Made by a program: the position numbers and the translations under genes. The notes beneath the pieces are model-generated. The model had not been told where the DNA came from, searched no databases, and saw only the letters and a program-made list of their open reading frames with translations. From NCBI RefSeq assembly GCF_013761005.1, contig NZ_JACDUS010000004.1, positions 303,390 to 367,389 on the forward strand: DNA of 64,000 nt, in the 5' to 3' direction. Source of the stretch: Desulfosalsimonas propionicica (lineage in GTDB: Bacteria > Desulfobacterota > Desulfobacteria > Desulfobacterales > Desulfosalsimonadaceae). The first letter of the stretch is position 1. Every line of letters starts with the position of its first letter. Shown in pieces: positions 43,005 through 54,219 of the stretch.

Positions 43005-44211
43005 TTTCTGCCGGCGCTTTTATCAATCCCTGCAGGCCACGGGCTGGTATAAGGAAATCATCGGCGCCGGGCTTGCCCTTCTGCTTTTGATCCTGCTCAT
43101 TGACATCATCCGGCGGCGAAAAAAAGCGGAAAAATGGCCAGCCGCAGAAACCCGGGCGGACCCGGCCCAAACCGAAGAGACCAGCTCCGGTCAACCGGCG
43201 GACTTCCACGAAATACCCGGACCCGAGCCCGAACAGGAAATTGAACAACCCGGTCCGGCCGGAGCCGAAACACACCCCTCACCGGCCGCCGAACCCGTCG
43301 CCCCGGAGCCGGCAAGCCTGATGGACCGGCTTAAAACCGGCCTCGGCAAAACCCGAAAATCCCTTGCCGGCCGGCTGGAACAGGCCTTTGCCGATAAAAA
43401 CGTTCTTGACCGGCAAAACATGGAGGAAATCGAAGAAGCCCTGATTACCGCAGATGTGGGCATGGACACAACGATGAAACTCATCGGCCGAATCGAGGCC
43501 AATGCCGCCCAAATTTCCGGCCCTGAGCAGCTTCGGACCTTTTTAAAGCAGGAAATGCGAAAAGTCTTTGAAAACGTGGCACAGCCGGCACCAGTGGCAG
43601 AAACGCCCCATGTGGTTATGGTGGTGGGTGTCAACGGCGTGGGCAAAACCACCACCATCGGCAAACTGGCCTTTCAATACCGATGCCAGGGAGCCGGCGT
43701 GCTGATCGGCGCGGCAGACACCTTTCGGGCCGCGGCTGTGGAACAGCTCACCATCTGGGCCCAACGGGCAGATGCGGCCATTGTGGCCCACAGGGAAAAC
43801 ACAGACCCGGCAGCCGTGGCCTTTGACACGGTGGAAGCCGGCATTTCCAGGAGCATTGACCGGGTGATCATTGACACTGCCGGCCGGCTGCACACCAAGG
43901 TCAACCTCATGGAGCAATTAAAAAAGATCAAGCGCAGCATTGGCAAAAAACTGCCCGGCGCCCCCCATGAAGTGCTGCTGGTCCTGGATGCCACCACCGG
44001 GCAAAACGCACTGGCCCAGGCCAAAATGTTTCATGAAGGCATCGGAGTTACAGGTTTGATTCTCACAAAACTCGACGGCACTGCCAGGGGCGGCATCGTG
44101 GTGGGCATCTGTGATGCCATGAAGCTTCCGATTCACTACATCGGGGTGGGAGAAGCCATGGAAGATCTGCAGCCTTTTGACCATGAAGCCTTTATTGATG
44201 CCCTTTTCTAG
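42985..44211 (+). CDS. ftsY: Signal recognition particle receptor FtsY
   Basis: FtsY receives ribosome-SRP complexes at the membrane and helps hydrolyse GTP with Ffh. The N-terminus has a hydrophobic helix (about residues 21-40), followed by a proline- and glutamate-rich acidic stretch to ~110. The NG domain carries GVNGVGKTTTIGKL, DTFRAAAVEQL, DTAGRLHTKVNLMEQL and TKLDGTARGG. The helix is more pronounced than in many FtsY, giving a direct membrane anchor. AAAGGAAG lies before the ATG inside the smc 3' end, so the two are coupled. Confidence 0.95.
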   Translation: MLQHLTDFCRRFYQSLQATGWYKEIIGAGLALLLLILLIDIIRRRKKAEKWPAAETRADPAQTEETSSGQPADFHEIPGPEPEQEIEQPGPAGAETHPSPAAEPVAPEPASLMDRLKTGLGKTRKSLAGRLEQAFADKNVLDRQNMEEIEEALITADVGMDTTMKLIGRIEANAAQISGPEQLRTFLKQEMRKVFENVAQPAPVAETPHVVMVVGVNGVGKTTTIGKLAFQYRCQGAGVLIGAADTFRAAAVEQLTIWAQRADAAIVAHRENTDPAAVAFDTVEAGISRSIDRVIIDTAGRLHTKVNLMEQLKKIKRSIGKKLPGAPHEVLLVLDATTGQNALAQAKMFHEGIGVTGLILTKLDGTARGGIVVGICDAMKLPIHYIGVGEAMEDLQPFDHEAFIDALF

Positions 44212-44275
44212 CAGTATAAATTGCTTTTCCCGTATTGCTCATTATCAGGGCGCGCGCGTGGTGCGCAGATACATT

Positions 44276-44369
44276 TCCGGCAGGGGATACACAGGGATGA
44301 AACATGAATCCGGACTTTGATGGCTTTCCAAATACACTACAGATAAGGCCTGCCGGATAATTTTTTTTG
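44276..44369 (+). terminator. Possible structured terminator after ftsY
   Basis: TCCGGCAGG (44276-44284) pairs with CCTGCCGGA (44349-44357), which is followed by ATAATTTTTTTT. The 64-base loop is long for a simple terminator. The rest of the 270-base gap contains a short GCGCGC hairpin and the HU promoter. Confidence 0.4.
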
Positions 44370-44399
44370 AAAAAATTTATGAAAACCGCGTTTTATGTG

Positions 44400-44428
44400 T
44401 TGACAAGTAAAAAAACCTCTTTTAAGTT
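44400..44428 (+). promoter_or_regulatory. Promoter of the HU gene
   Basis: TTGACA (44400-44405) is followed after 17 bases by TAAGTT (44423-44428). The -35 is perfect and the -10 weak. An AGAGGGAGGGAAAG ribosome binding site precedes the ATG at 44482, so expression may depend on strong translation. Confidence 0.5.
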
Positions 44429-44481
44429 ATCATAAAATCAGGGCTTTTTGATAAACTTTAACAAAAGAGGGAGGGAAAGTC

Positions 44482-44754
44482 ATGACAAAAGCGGAACTGG
44501 TTGAAAAGATGGCAAAGGATGCGGGCATCTCCAAGGTTGCCGCCACTGCAGCACTCAATTCCTTCATGGACGGCGTGTCCAAGTCATTGAAGAAAAAAGA
44601 CGGAAAAGTCACTTTGGTGGGATTTGGCACATTCCAGAAAGTCCGGCGCAAAGCCAGAACCGGCAGAAATCCCCAGACCGGTGCGCCCATCAAGATCAAG
44701 GCCCGCAACGTGGTCAAGTTCAAACCTGGCAAGCAGCTGCGGGAAACGGTTTAA
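44482..44754 (+). CDS. HU-family DNA-binding protein
   Basis: The 90-residue protein is a standard HU/IHF-fold nucleoid protein. MTKAELVEKMA begins the first helix and GFGTFQKVRRKARTGRNPQT is the beta-arm with the intercalating proline (NPQTG). HU bends and compacts DNA as a homodimer. It is a separate gene from the IHF-type protein at 60446. A clear terminator follows. Confidence 0.95.
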   Translation: MTKAELVEKMAKDAGISKVAATAALNSFMDGVSKSLKKKDGKVTLVGFGTFQKVRRKARTGRNPQTGAPIKIKARNVVKFKPGKQLRETV

Positions 44755-44793
44755 TTTACGCAGCCACAGATTTTTTTTCAATTTCCGGTCTTA

Positions 44794-44831
44794 AAAGGGC
44801 GGTATCCCGGTTTATGGGAACCGCCTTTTTA
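44794..44831 (+). terminator. Rho-independent terminator after the HU gene
   Basis: The stem GGCGGTATCCC pairs with GGGAACCGCC around a GGTTTAT loop and is flanked by AAAA and followed by TTTTTATAT. It sits 40 bases past the HU stop. It would also be read, on the other strand, after the acylphosphatase gene. Confidence 0.85.
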
Positions 44832-44838
44832 TATCGCC

Positions 44839-45126
44839 CTAATGGGTATAACGGATGGTAAAATCCGAATACTCGCCGGTATAGGATTTTTCCTCCACTT
44901 CCACATCTGTCACCGAGGCCCCGGGCGGGCCCTGGCGGCACCAGTTGAGCATGTTGTCCACATTTTTGGCCTCGCCTTCCAACACGGCCTCCACCGTACC
45001 GTCAGCCCGGTTTCTCACCCAGCCGTTGACCTTGTGCTCCTCTGCAGCCCTGGCGGTTTCCATCCTGTAGCAAACCCCCTGAACCTTGCCCTTTATCACC
45101 GCACGCACAGCCTTTTTTTCTGTCAT
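44839..45126 (-). CDS. acyP: Acylphosphatase
   Basis: The 95-residue enzyme hydrolyses carboxyl-phosphate bonds such as acetyl phosphate. The signature is GVCYRMET (catalytic Arg) with the strand VNGWVRNRADGTV (catalytic Asn). ATG 45126 is chosen because AAGGAGTG lies upstream; an in-frame extension to 45198 reads into the dispersed repeat. Residues 70-95 end the fold normally. Confidence 0.9.
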   Translation of the reverse strand: MTEKKAVRAVIKGKVQGVCYRMETARAAEEHKVNGWVRNRADGTVEAVLEGEAKNVDNMLNWCRQGPPGASVTDVEVEEKSYTGEYSDFTIRYTH

Positions 45127-45152
45127 ATACGCAATCACTCCTTTCCCGAAAC

Positions 45153-45316
45153 AATATTGATGGCGCCGTAAAAAGTCCAATATCTGCGTTACGCGCAATT
45201 TCTCAGAATTTCACGTACGGCCAAGCACGTTGCATTCTTCGAAATTGCACAAGCCTTGATCTTAAACTTTTTACAGCGCCATCTGAAATCAAACTTTTTA
45301 CTGTGCCATCAATATT
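45153..45316. repeat. Full copy of the dispersed palindromic repeat, with extra end
   Basis: The element opens with AATATTGATGGCGCCGTAAA and closes with ACTTTTTACTGTGCCATCAATATT, which are inverted. Inside is a second pair of arms (GCGCAATTTCTCAGAATTTC and GAAATTGCACAAGCC). A third end motif (AAACTTTTTACAGCGCCATC) precedes the final one, so it looks like one and a half copies in tandem (164 bases). It lies between ligA and the acylphosphatase gene. Confidence 0.8.
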
Positions 45317-45398
45317 TCTTTTGTTAAAAATAATGCATTGTCATAAATGGTTCAACCCCGGATGCGGTGCCATACCCTGCCGAAATTGATCCGTCAAT

Positions 45399-47462
<2,064 letters not shown>

Positions 47463-47723
47463 TCAGTCCAGGGGGTTGACGTGTTCGGTGAGTTCGTCTT
47501 TGAGCTCGTCAATGATGTCGTAGAGCCACATGAGATCCTCCATGCTCAGGCGGCCGGCCTTGGCCGGGGCCCGGTCGGTGCCGTCCTTTTTTTTCAGTAT
47601 GCGCGGACCGATTTGCACCTTGGGCTCGCCTTCGCCGTACTGGTTGATGGAAACAATAAGCCCGGTTTCTTCGTTTTGCCATTTCTTGAGCACTTTGTCC
47701 TTTTCCGGATCATATCCTGCCAT
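47463..47723 (-). CDS. Conserved-looking 86-residue hypothetical protein
   Basis: The small charged protein has no signal peptide or membrane helix. Its central strands (LIVSINQYGEGEPKVQIGPR) and C-terminal helix (RLSMEDLMWLYDIIDELKDE) loosely recall PC4-like single-stranded-DNA-binding folds, where a strand pair is followed by a helix. This is a weak resemblance. AGGAGGC precedes the ATG. It is 24 bases upstream of ligA in the same direction, so may be co-transcribed with it. I cannot assign a function. Confidence 0.65.
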   Translation of the reverse strand: MAGYDPEKDKVLKKWQNEETGLIVSINQYGEGEPKVQIGPRILKKKDGTDRAPAKAGRLSMEDLMWLYDIIDELKDELTEHVNPLD

Positions 47724-47834
47724 GCAAATGCCTCCTTACACGTATTGCCGCTGCCGGTGAATCAAGCACACCTGCGGTTTTTTTGTTTAAGTGAAACGCT
47801 CACAATTGATTGTTTCGTAAAAAGTAAGTTTTTA

Positions 47835-47959
47835 GATGGCGCCGTAAAAAGTTCAAGATCAAGGCTTGCGCAATTTCGAAGAATGCAGCGTACTTATCCG
47901 TACGTGAAATTCTGAGAAATTGCGCGTAACGCAGATATTGAACTTTTTACGGTGCCATC
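47835..47959. repeat. Complete copy of the dispersed palindromic repeat (reference copy)
   Basis: The 125-base element starts GATGGCGCCGTAAAAAGTTC and ends GAACTTTTTACGGTGCCATC. Inner arms (TTGCGCAATTTCGAAGAATG and ATTCTGAGAAATTGCGCG) also pair, so it can fold into a long hairpin with a TACGTACGG-like loop. It lies six bases past the glyS stop. No coding capacity is present. Confidence 0.85.
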
Positions 47960-47964
47960 ACAAT

Positions 47965-50046
47965 TCAGGTGGAAATTTTTGAGAAATCCGCCAGCCGGGC
48001 AAACAAATCTGAAATCCGCTGCAGCAGGGCCAGGCGGTTTTTGCGCACTTCCGGATTTTCGTCCATGACCAGAACCGTATCAAAAAACGCATCCACCCGG
48101 GGCTTTAATCCTGCGATCTGACCAAAGGCGGCGTCCATGTCCTTTTGGGCCAAAAGCCGGGACACGGTTTTTTCCGCTTCCAGCAAATCCTCATGCAGGG
48201 CGGTTTCAGCCGGGTCGGCAAACATCTGCTCCCGGATCTCCGAGCTGGCTGTATCCGCAGAATCGGCCTTGCGGATGATGTTGACCACCCGTTTAAATGC
48301 AACGGCCAGGGATTGGAAATCCGGTTCGGATTTTAGACGCTGCAGGGCTGCTGCCCGCTGCCACACATCCGTGACCCGGTCTGCGGACACCGATACCACG
48401 GCTGCTGCCAGATCCCGGGCAATATGAGCGTCTTCGAGCAGAAAGGCCATACGGTTTTCCATGAAACGGCAGACGTCCGCTGTTTTGGTTTCCAGTTGTC
48501 CCCCGGCGACCCCGAGCATTTCCAGGGCGTGGCCAACGGCTTCAGACAGGCTGAAATCCAGATCCTGGTCCATGGCGGTCTGGATAATACCGATGGCCTG
48601 GCGGCGCAGGGCATAGGGATCCGAGGCACCTGTGGGCACCAGCCCCAGGTAAAAGCAGCCGCAAATGGTGTCCATCTTGTCTGCGATGGAAAGCACCGCA
48701 CCCGTCATGGCAGAGGGCAGCACGCCGCCGGAATATGTGGGCCGGTAATGCTGCTCAATGGCTTCTGCCACCGGCTCTGCCTCCCCTGCCCGCCTGGCGT
48801 AGATGCGCCCCATAACCCCCTGGAGTTTTGGAAACTCATTGACCACGTGGCTGACCAGATCCGCCTTGCACAAAAATGCCGCCCGGTCCACGTGGGCCAG
48901 GCCCTTTGCATCCAGGCCCAGGCGGCTGCCAAGAAGATTGGCAAGTTTGCGGATGCGCGTGGTCTTGTCATAGACAGAACCCAGCTCAGCCTGGAATATC
49001 ACGGATTTTAACCGCTCCACCATGTTTTCCGGAGAAGCTTTTAAATCTGCGTGGAAAAAGAACCGGGCATCTTCCAGACGGGCCCGGAGCACCCGTTCAT
49101 GGCCTGCGGCCAGCACCTGCATATCCCGGGCCACGTTGTTGTTGACCGCAATAAAATGCGGCATGATTTCATCATTTTCATTGACCACGGCAAAATAGCG
49201 CTGGTGCTCCCGCATGGCGGTTACCAGCACCTGTCTGGGAAGTTCCAGAAATTTTTCATCAAAATGGCCCAGCACCACTTCCGGATATTCCACCAAATGG
49301 GTGTTTTCCTCAACCAGTTCCATATCTTCAACGATCCGGCCGCCTGCGGGCTTTACCGCCCGGGCCATGCGCGTTTGCATTTCTGCGCGCCGCTGATCCA
49401 TATCCGCCATCACCCAGGCCCCGGCCAGGGCATCGACGTACTGTTCAGGGGATTGAAGGCGGATCTTACCGGGTTTTAAAAACCGGTGGCCAAAAGTGTG
49501 CCGACCGCTTTTCACACCGGCAAAGGACACCGACACGGCGCGTTCACCATAGAGAACCACCAGGCTGTGCACGGGCCGGGCAAAGGCCACGCGCAGATCC
49601 GCCCAGCGCATGGTCTTGGGAAACGGTATAGCCATGATGATTTCGGGCAGTATCTCTTTTAGCACCGCCGGGGTGGGCCGTCCGCGCTCGGTTTTGCGCG
49701 TGCAGAGGTAGCGGCCTTTTCCGGTTTCCCTGATCTCCAGTTTGTCAACAGACACACCGTTCTTTTCAGCAAACTTTTCAGCAGCCACCGTGGGTTTGCC
49801 GTTTTCATCAAAAGCCACGCGCTCGGGCGGGCCGGTCAATTCTGACACCACTGTCTGCTGGCGATCGGCAACATCGCAGACGTAAACCGCAAGCCGCCTC
49901 GGGGTGCCGTAAATCCGGGCCTGGCCGCATTCAATCCGCAGATCCGTTAACCGGTCCACAAGCCGCCGGCAAAAGGCGTTTAGGGCAGGTACGATATAGC
50001 CGGCCGGAATTTCTTCGGTTCCGATTTCAATGAGCAAAGGTTTCAT
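47965..50046 (-). CDS. glyS: Glycyl-tRNA synthetase beta subunit
   Basis: GlyRS in this group is an alpha2beta2 enzyme; the beta chain binds tRNA. ATG 50046 begins MKPLLIEIGTEEIPAGY, the family start; a longer frame has 28 extra residues. The chain (693) runs through the HD-like and B3/anticodon-related regions. The 3' end lies next to a dispersed repeat. It follows glyQ on the same strand, separated by 17 bases. Confidence 0.93.
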   Translation of the reverse strand: MKPLLIEIGTEEIPAGYIVPALNAFCRRLVDRLTDLRIECGQARIYGTPRRLAVYVCDVADRQQTVVSELTGPPERVAFDENGKPTVAAEKFAEKNGVSVDKLEIRETGKGRYLCTRKTERGRPTPAVLKEILPEIIMAIPFPKTMRWADLRVAFARPVHSLVVLYGERAVSVSFAGVKSGRHTFGHRFLKPGKIRLQSPEQYVDALAGAWVMADMDQRRAEMQTRMARAVKPAGGRIVEDMELVEENTHLVEYPEVVLGHFDEKFLELPRQVLVTAMREHQRYFAVVNENDEIMPHFIAVNNNVARDMQVLAAGHERVLRARLEDARFFFHADLKASPENMVERLKSVIFQAELGSVYDKTTRIRKLANLLGSRLGLDAKGLAHVDRAAFLCKADLVSHVVNEFPKLQGVMGRIYARRAGEAEPVAEAIEQHYRPTYSGGVLPSAMTGAVLSIADKMDTICGCFYLGLVPTGASDPYALRRQAIGIIQTAMDQDLDFSLSEAVGHALEMLGVAGGQLETKTADVCRFMENRMAFLLEDAHIARDLAAAVVSVSADRVTDVWQRAAALQRLKSEPDFQSLAVAFKRVVNIIRKADSADTASSEIREQMFADPAETALHEDLLEAEKTVSRLLAQKDMDAAFGQIAGLKPRVDAFFDTVLVMDENPEVRKNRLALLQRISDLFARLADFSKIST

Positions 50047-50063
50047 TTTCACACCTGTATGTT

Positions 50064-50939
50064 TCACTTGCTGACTTTGAGCATGGGATATCCAAGGGCT
50101 TCGCGCTGTTTTAAATAAACCTCGGCGCACTTGCGGGCCAGGTTGCGGATTCGGGCGATATAGCCGGTTCGTTCCGTAACACTGATGGCCCCCCGGGCTT
50201 CGAGCAAATTAAATGTGTGGGAGCATTTCAGGCAGTATTCATAAGCCGGCAAAACCAGATCCTGGGCGGCGGTGCGCCTGGATTCGGCCTCAAACCGGGC
50301 AAAGCATTTCTGCAGCATCTCCACATCCGCAATCTCAAAATTATAGATGGACTGCTCGACCTCCTGCTGATGGTCAATATCGCCATAGGTCAGGGAATCG
50401 TTCCACCGCAGGTCATAAACATTATCCACACCCTGCAGAAACATGCAGATGCGCTCCACTCCGTAAGTGATCTCCACTGAAACCGGGTGCACTTCGATGC
50501 TGCCGGCCATCTGGAAATAGGTGAACTGGGTGATTTCCATGCCGTCAAGCCACACCTCCCAGCCCAGGCCAGAGGCCCCCAGGGTGGGCGATTCCCAGTC
50601 ATCCTCCACAAACCGGATGTCATGGTCCATGGCATCGATGCCCAGGGCTTTTAAGCTCTGTAGAAACATGTCCTGAACATTGGCCGGCGAGGGCTTGAGA
50701 AGGACCTGGAACTGGTAATAATGCTGGAGCCGATAAGGATTGTCCCCGTAGCGTCCGTCAGTTGGCCGGCGCGACGGCTGGGCATAGGCTACGTTCCAGG
50801 GCTCCGGTCCCAGGGCGCGAAGAAGGGTGGCCGGATGAAAGGTGCCCGCGCCCACCTCCATGTCATAGGGCTGGACCAGCACGCAGCCCTTGCGGGCCCA
50901 GAAGCGCTGCAATGTCAGTATCACATCTTGAAAATTCAT
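50064..50939 (-). CDS. glyQ: Glycyl-tRNA synthetase alpha subunit
   Basis: The 291-residue class II synthetase core. Motifs: [20 protein letters not shown] at the N-terminus, [20 protein letters not shown], and [20 protein letters not shown]. It activates glycine and forms the complex with GlyS. No glycine riboswitch or T-box-like structure was seen upstream. A half-copy of the dispersed repeat lies 39 bases upstream of the ATG. Confidence 0.95.
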   Translation of the reverse strand: MNFQDVILTLQRFWARKGCVLVQPYDMEVGAGTFHPATLLRALGPEPWNVAYAQPSRRPTDGRYGDNPYRLQHYYQFQVLLKPSPANVQDMFLQSLKALGIDAMDHDIRFVEDDWESPTLGASGLGWEVWLDGMEITQFTYFQMAGSIEVHPVSVEITYGVERICMFLQGVDNVYDLRWNDSLTYGDIDHQQEVEQSIYNFEIADVEMLQKCFARFEAESRRTAAQDLVLPAYEYCLKCSHTFNLLEARGAISVTERTGYIARIRNLARKCAEVYLKQREALGYPMLKVSK

Positions 50940-50977
50940 CTTTGATTTCCCGCTTGCCTGTGATTTGTTTCAAGCGT

Positions 50978-51010
50978 CAATATTGATGGCGCCGTAAAAA
51001 CTTCAAGATT
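50978..51010. repeat. Half-copy of the dispersed repeat at the end of the GHMP kinase gene
   Basis: CAATATTGATGGCGCCGTAA, then AAACTTCAAGATT, matches the end of the full copy. The GHMP kinase stop codon (TGA, positions 51003-51005 on the minus strand) lies within these bases, so the insertion sets the C-terminus of that protein. Confidence 0.75.
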
Positions 51011-52061
51011 CCACCCGGAGGCCTTCTGCAGCCACACAAGCACCAAGTATGTCCCCGTCCGGGCGGCCGGACACGATTGCCTCCCATTGGGGCCGAAGCG
51101 AGGCAATGGCACCTGCCGGACCCAGCGCCCACAGACATCCCCCGCCGCCGGCGCCGGCAAACCGGGCCCCGCAGTTTTGTTCTTTCGCAGCCTCAATTAG
51201 CGCTGCGCCCACCTCATCGACCACATGAGGAGTGATCCTGCGCCGCAGTTCGGTCTCGCGGTTCATCCATCCGGCTGCAGCCGCCATATCCCCATGGGCA
51301 AAGGCTTCTACAAACTCGCTGGTGGCCGCTACGATCTGCTGCCACTGCGGCCGGTCGTGTCCGTCAAGAAACCGACGAATCCAGGTGCCGTTGATATCTT
51401 TGGATTCATGGGGCACCCCGCAGTAGGCCACCAAAAGATTGGCATTGATTTCCCCGGCGTTTTCAGGCGGTATCAATACCTGCTGCCGCCACCCCGGCCG
51501 TCCCTTGTCAAGGGTCCAGTACCAGGCATTGACCCCGCCGTATGCGGCAGCCAGTTGATCCTGCATGCCGCAGGGCACCCCGGCCAGTCCCTGCTCGATG
51601 CCGTGGGCCAGCAGGACCGCGGCTGAGCGGTCCGGAGCAGGCCTTTTCGTGCCAGCCTGAAGTTGGGACAATGCCGCCACCAGCGCCACAGCCGCAACAG
51701 AAGAGCCGCCAAGGGCACTTCTGGGCGGAGAGGCCGAGTCAATATCAATATGAATCCCGTCCATGCGAAACAATGCGGCAATGGCAAAAACAAGCCCCAG
51801 TGGATGAGAGAAAGGCGCCTGGTCCATGGAAAATTCCGCTGTTTCAAAGCCCCTTGAGCTCACCCGGATGCGGCCGGGCTCGGCAGCGCTAACCTGCACC
51901 CTTGTGCGCAGGTCCAGCGCAATGTTGAAGGTGCACGGTTGCAAGTGTGCCAATGGATAATACAGGCTGCTGATATCCAGGGTGCCCCCCAGGTCCACGC
52001 GGCATGGCGCCGATACCGTCACCAGGGCTGATTTGCAATTTCCGGATAAATTTGTTGTCAT
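51003..52061 (-). CDS. GHMP-family sugar kinase
   Basis: The 352-residue protein starts with VSAPCRVDLGGT, the N-terminal GHMP strand, and has the phosphate loop PPRSALGGSSVAAVALVAAL and the C-terminal GAGGGGCLWALGP. The closest branch by motif is the D-glycero-D-manno-heptose 7-phosphate kinase/L-fucokinase-like group. It would phosphorylate a sugar (possibly heptose for lipopolysaccharide). ATG 52061 is used because it gives a conserved start. The last residues come from a repeat. Confidence 0.78.
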   Translation of the reverse strand: MTTNLSGNCKSALVTVSAPCRVDLGGTLDISSLYYPLAHLQPCTFNIALDLRTRVQVSAAEPGRIRVSSRGFETAEFSMDQAPFSHPLGLVFAIAALFRMDGIHIDIDSASPPRSALGGSSVAAVALVAALSQLQAGTKRPAPDRSAAVLLAHGIEQGLAGVPCGMQDQLAAAYGGVNAWYWTLDKGRPGWRQQVLIPPENAGEINANLLVAYCGVPHESKDINGTWIRRFLDGHDRPQWQQIVAATSEFVEAFAHGDMAAAAGWMNRETELRRRITPHVVDEVGAALIEAAKEQNCGARFAGAGGGGCLWALGPAGAIASLRPQWEAIVSGRPDGDILGACVAAEGLRVES

Positions 52062-52089
52062 GTATCTGTGCTGTTTTGACTGGTATGCG

Positions 52090-52860
52090 TCACTGCCTGC
52101 GCATCTGCTGCAGCACCCGTAAACTGCGCGGAACCCGCCCAAGATGATAGGGCACAAAAGCCTCCATTGCCAAAAGCCCTTCTTTGACCGCAGACCCGGT
52201 CAGCCGCAGGCGCTGGACCGTTCGGATTTCGTTTTCCTGGATCCATGCCAACTGCTTGACCGTTCCCGGAGAGATCCGAATCCGGCTCCGGCCACTGTCT
52301 GCCGCACATCCATTGCATACAATGCCGCCCTTTTCAAGATCAAAAAAAAATGCCAAAGACCCCATCCGGTCCAAAGGGGTTTGGCAGGCGACGCACCCGT
52401 CCATTCGGGGGGCCAGGCCGGCTAAGGTCAGAAATCGTACCTGAAAAATAATGCTCATTTCCGCCGGAGCTGCCAGGTTTCTGTCCAGGCCCCGCAAGGC
52501 GTAATACAGCAAGCGGTAAATTTTTGCCTGGGGCCGGTATTCTTCCAGCCATCCGCACAGCAACTCCGCCCAGTAGCTTGCATACAGGGTTTTGACCACA
52601 TCGTCGCGGATTTCGGCAAACGGGGTCTGCATGGCCGCTTCCTGCAAAACCGGCATGCCTCCGCGCCTGGGGCTGCGACAAACCAGTTCCAGCACGGTAA
52701 AGGGCTCCAGAAGCCCGGAAAAGCGCTTTCTGCTCTTTTTGGCGTTTTTGGCAATAACCGGAATCCGGCCTTTTTCCCGGGAAAAAAACGTGATGATCAG
52801 GTCGTGGTCGCCGTGATCAATGCGCCGCAGCAGAATCGCCGGAGTGGAAAATCCGGACAT
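52090..52860 (-). CDS. recO: DNA repair protein RecO
   Basis: RecO loads RecA at gaps with RecF and RecR. The 256-residue chain opens with an OB fold (TPAILLRRIDHGDHDLIITF) and has a four-cysteine zinc site (CVACQTPL and VCNGC). The C-terminal helical region ends in SLRVLQQMRRQ. It lies four bases from the mgtE stop and 29 bases before the GHMP kinase start. Confidence 0.92.
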   Translation of the reverse strand: MSGFSTPAILLRRIDHGDHDLIITFFSREKGRIPVIAKNAKKSRKRFSGLLEPFTVLELVCRSPRRGGMPVLQEAAMQTPFAEIRDDVVKTLYASYWAELLCGWLEEYRPQAKIYRLLYYALRGLDRNLAAPAEMSIIFQVRFLTLAGLAPRMDGCVACQTPLDRMGSLAFFFDLEKGGIVCNGCAADSGRSRIRISPGTVKQLAWIQENEIRTVQRLRLTGSAVKEGLLAMEAFVPYHLGRVPRSLRVLQQMRRQ

Positions 52861-52863
52861 GTT

Positions 52864-54219
52864 TCATATTCCGAGCAGAAACGTGGCCAGCTGAAAATAA
52901 AAAAACACGCTGACAATATCAATGGCAGAGGTCACAAAGGGGCCCGTGGCCACGGCCGGATCCACGTTGATTCTGGCAAAAAGCATGGGCAGAAGCGAGC
53001 CGATCAGTGCGGCAACCGTCATAGAAGACAAAACCCCCATGGACACCGCCAGGCTAAAGCCGGCCACACTGTATTGGAACTGAGCAAGGCCCGCCAGCAG
53101 ACATCCGTAAACCACCCCCAGAATCAGGCCCACGGCCAGTTCCTTGGACACCACCCGCCACAAGTCCTGGATATGAATCCGACCGGTGGCAAGGCCCCGC
53201 ACCACGATGGTGGAGGACTGAATGCCGACGTTTCCGCCCATTCCCATGATCACCGGGATAAATGCGGCCAGATAGGAGATCTGCTGGAGGCTGGCCTCGA
53301 AATGCCCGATCACGAAAATGGCAATCACTCCGCCCACGCAGCTGGCAAACAGCCAGGGCAGCCGGATGCGGGTGCTGCGGAACACGGACTTGGTTTCAAC
53401 AAATTCCTCGCCCACACCAGCCATTTTTAAGATATCCTCCGTGGCCTCCTCCCGAAAAATATCAATGACGTCATCCACGGTCACCAGGCCCACCATGCGG
53501 TGCTCCTCGTCGACCACCGGCACAGCCAGAAAATTGTACCGGGCAACGATCTTGGCCACTTCCTCCTGGTCCATGTCCGTGGTTACGGAAATCACATCCG
53601 TGGACATGAAGTTTTTCAAAGGGGTGTCAGGCCGGACAAGCACCAGCTGGCGCAGGGAACACACTCCTGAGAGATGCTGATCCTCATCGATGACATAGAT
53701 GTAAAAGGGCATCTCAATGTCTTTGTATTCCTTGCTCTGGAGGGTGGAGACCACCTCGCCGGCGGTCATGTCCTCGGGCAGGGCGATGAAATCCGGAATC
53801 ATGATCCCGCCGGCGGTATCATCGGGATACATCAGCAGGTTTTCAACGTCTTCATCGCCCTTTTTGCGGATATGGGCCAGGACATCATCAGCCTGCTCCC
53901 TGGGCAGCAGCTTAATAAATGCGGCCGCGTCATCTGAGGGCATCTGATCGAGGATTTCAATAATATCGGAAACACTGACACCCTCGATCACCGACAATAC
54001 AATATCTTCGTCAAGCTCGCTTAAAATCTTTCCCTGCTGCTGGCGATCCTCGATCAGAGAAAACAGCTGCCGCTGATGGGAGGCGGACAAAGAAGAGAAT
54101 ACCATGGACAGGTCTGCTGCATGGATCCGGCTGATGATCTTTTTTAACCGCGCATGGGCTCCCCGGCGCAGCAACCGCTTGACGGTTTCAATCAATATGT
54201 AGTTTCGCTCACTGGCCAT
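52864..54219 (-). CDS. mgtE: Magnesium transporter MgtE
   Basis: The 451-residue protein has the N-terminal MgtE domain (ISRIHAADLSMVFSSLS), two CBS domains that sense Mg2+ (YIYVIDEDQHLSGVCS and VDEEHRMVGLVTVDDVID), and five C-terminal membrane helices including PVIMGMGGNVGIQSSTIVVR, the selectivity region. It acts as a gated Mg2+ channel. Its start overlaps the RodZ-like gene stop by one base (TAATG), so it is translationally coupled. Confidence 0.94.
   Translation of the reverse strand: MASERNYILIETVKRLLRRGAHARLKKIISRIHAADLSMVFSSLSASHQRQLFSLIEDRQQQGKILSELDEDIVLSVIEGVSVSDIIEILDQMPSDDAAAFIKLLPREQADDVLAHIRKKGDEDVENLLMYPDDTAGGIMIPDFIALPEDMTAGEVVSTLQSKEYKDIEMPFYIYVIDEDQHLSGVCSLRQLVLVRPDTPLKNFMSTDVISVTTDMDQEEVAKIVARYNFLAVPVVDEEHRMVGLVTVDDVIDIFREEATEDILKMAGVGEEFVETKSVFRSTRIRLPWLFASCVGGVIAIFVIGHFEASLQQISYLAAFIPVIMGMGGNVGIQSSTIVVRGLATGRIHIQDLWRVVSKELAVGLILGVVYGCLLAGLAQFQYSVAGFSLAVSMGVLSSMTVAALIGSLLPMLFARINVDPAVATGPFVTSAIDIVSVFFYFQLATFLLGI

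Noticed and set aside
50940..51002. Possible riboswitch or T-box before glyQ
   Set aside because: No T-box core or glycine-aptamer pattern is visible; the space is short and contains a repeat half.
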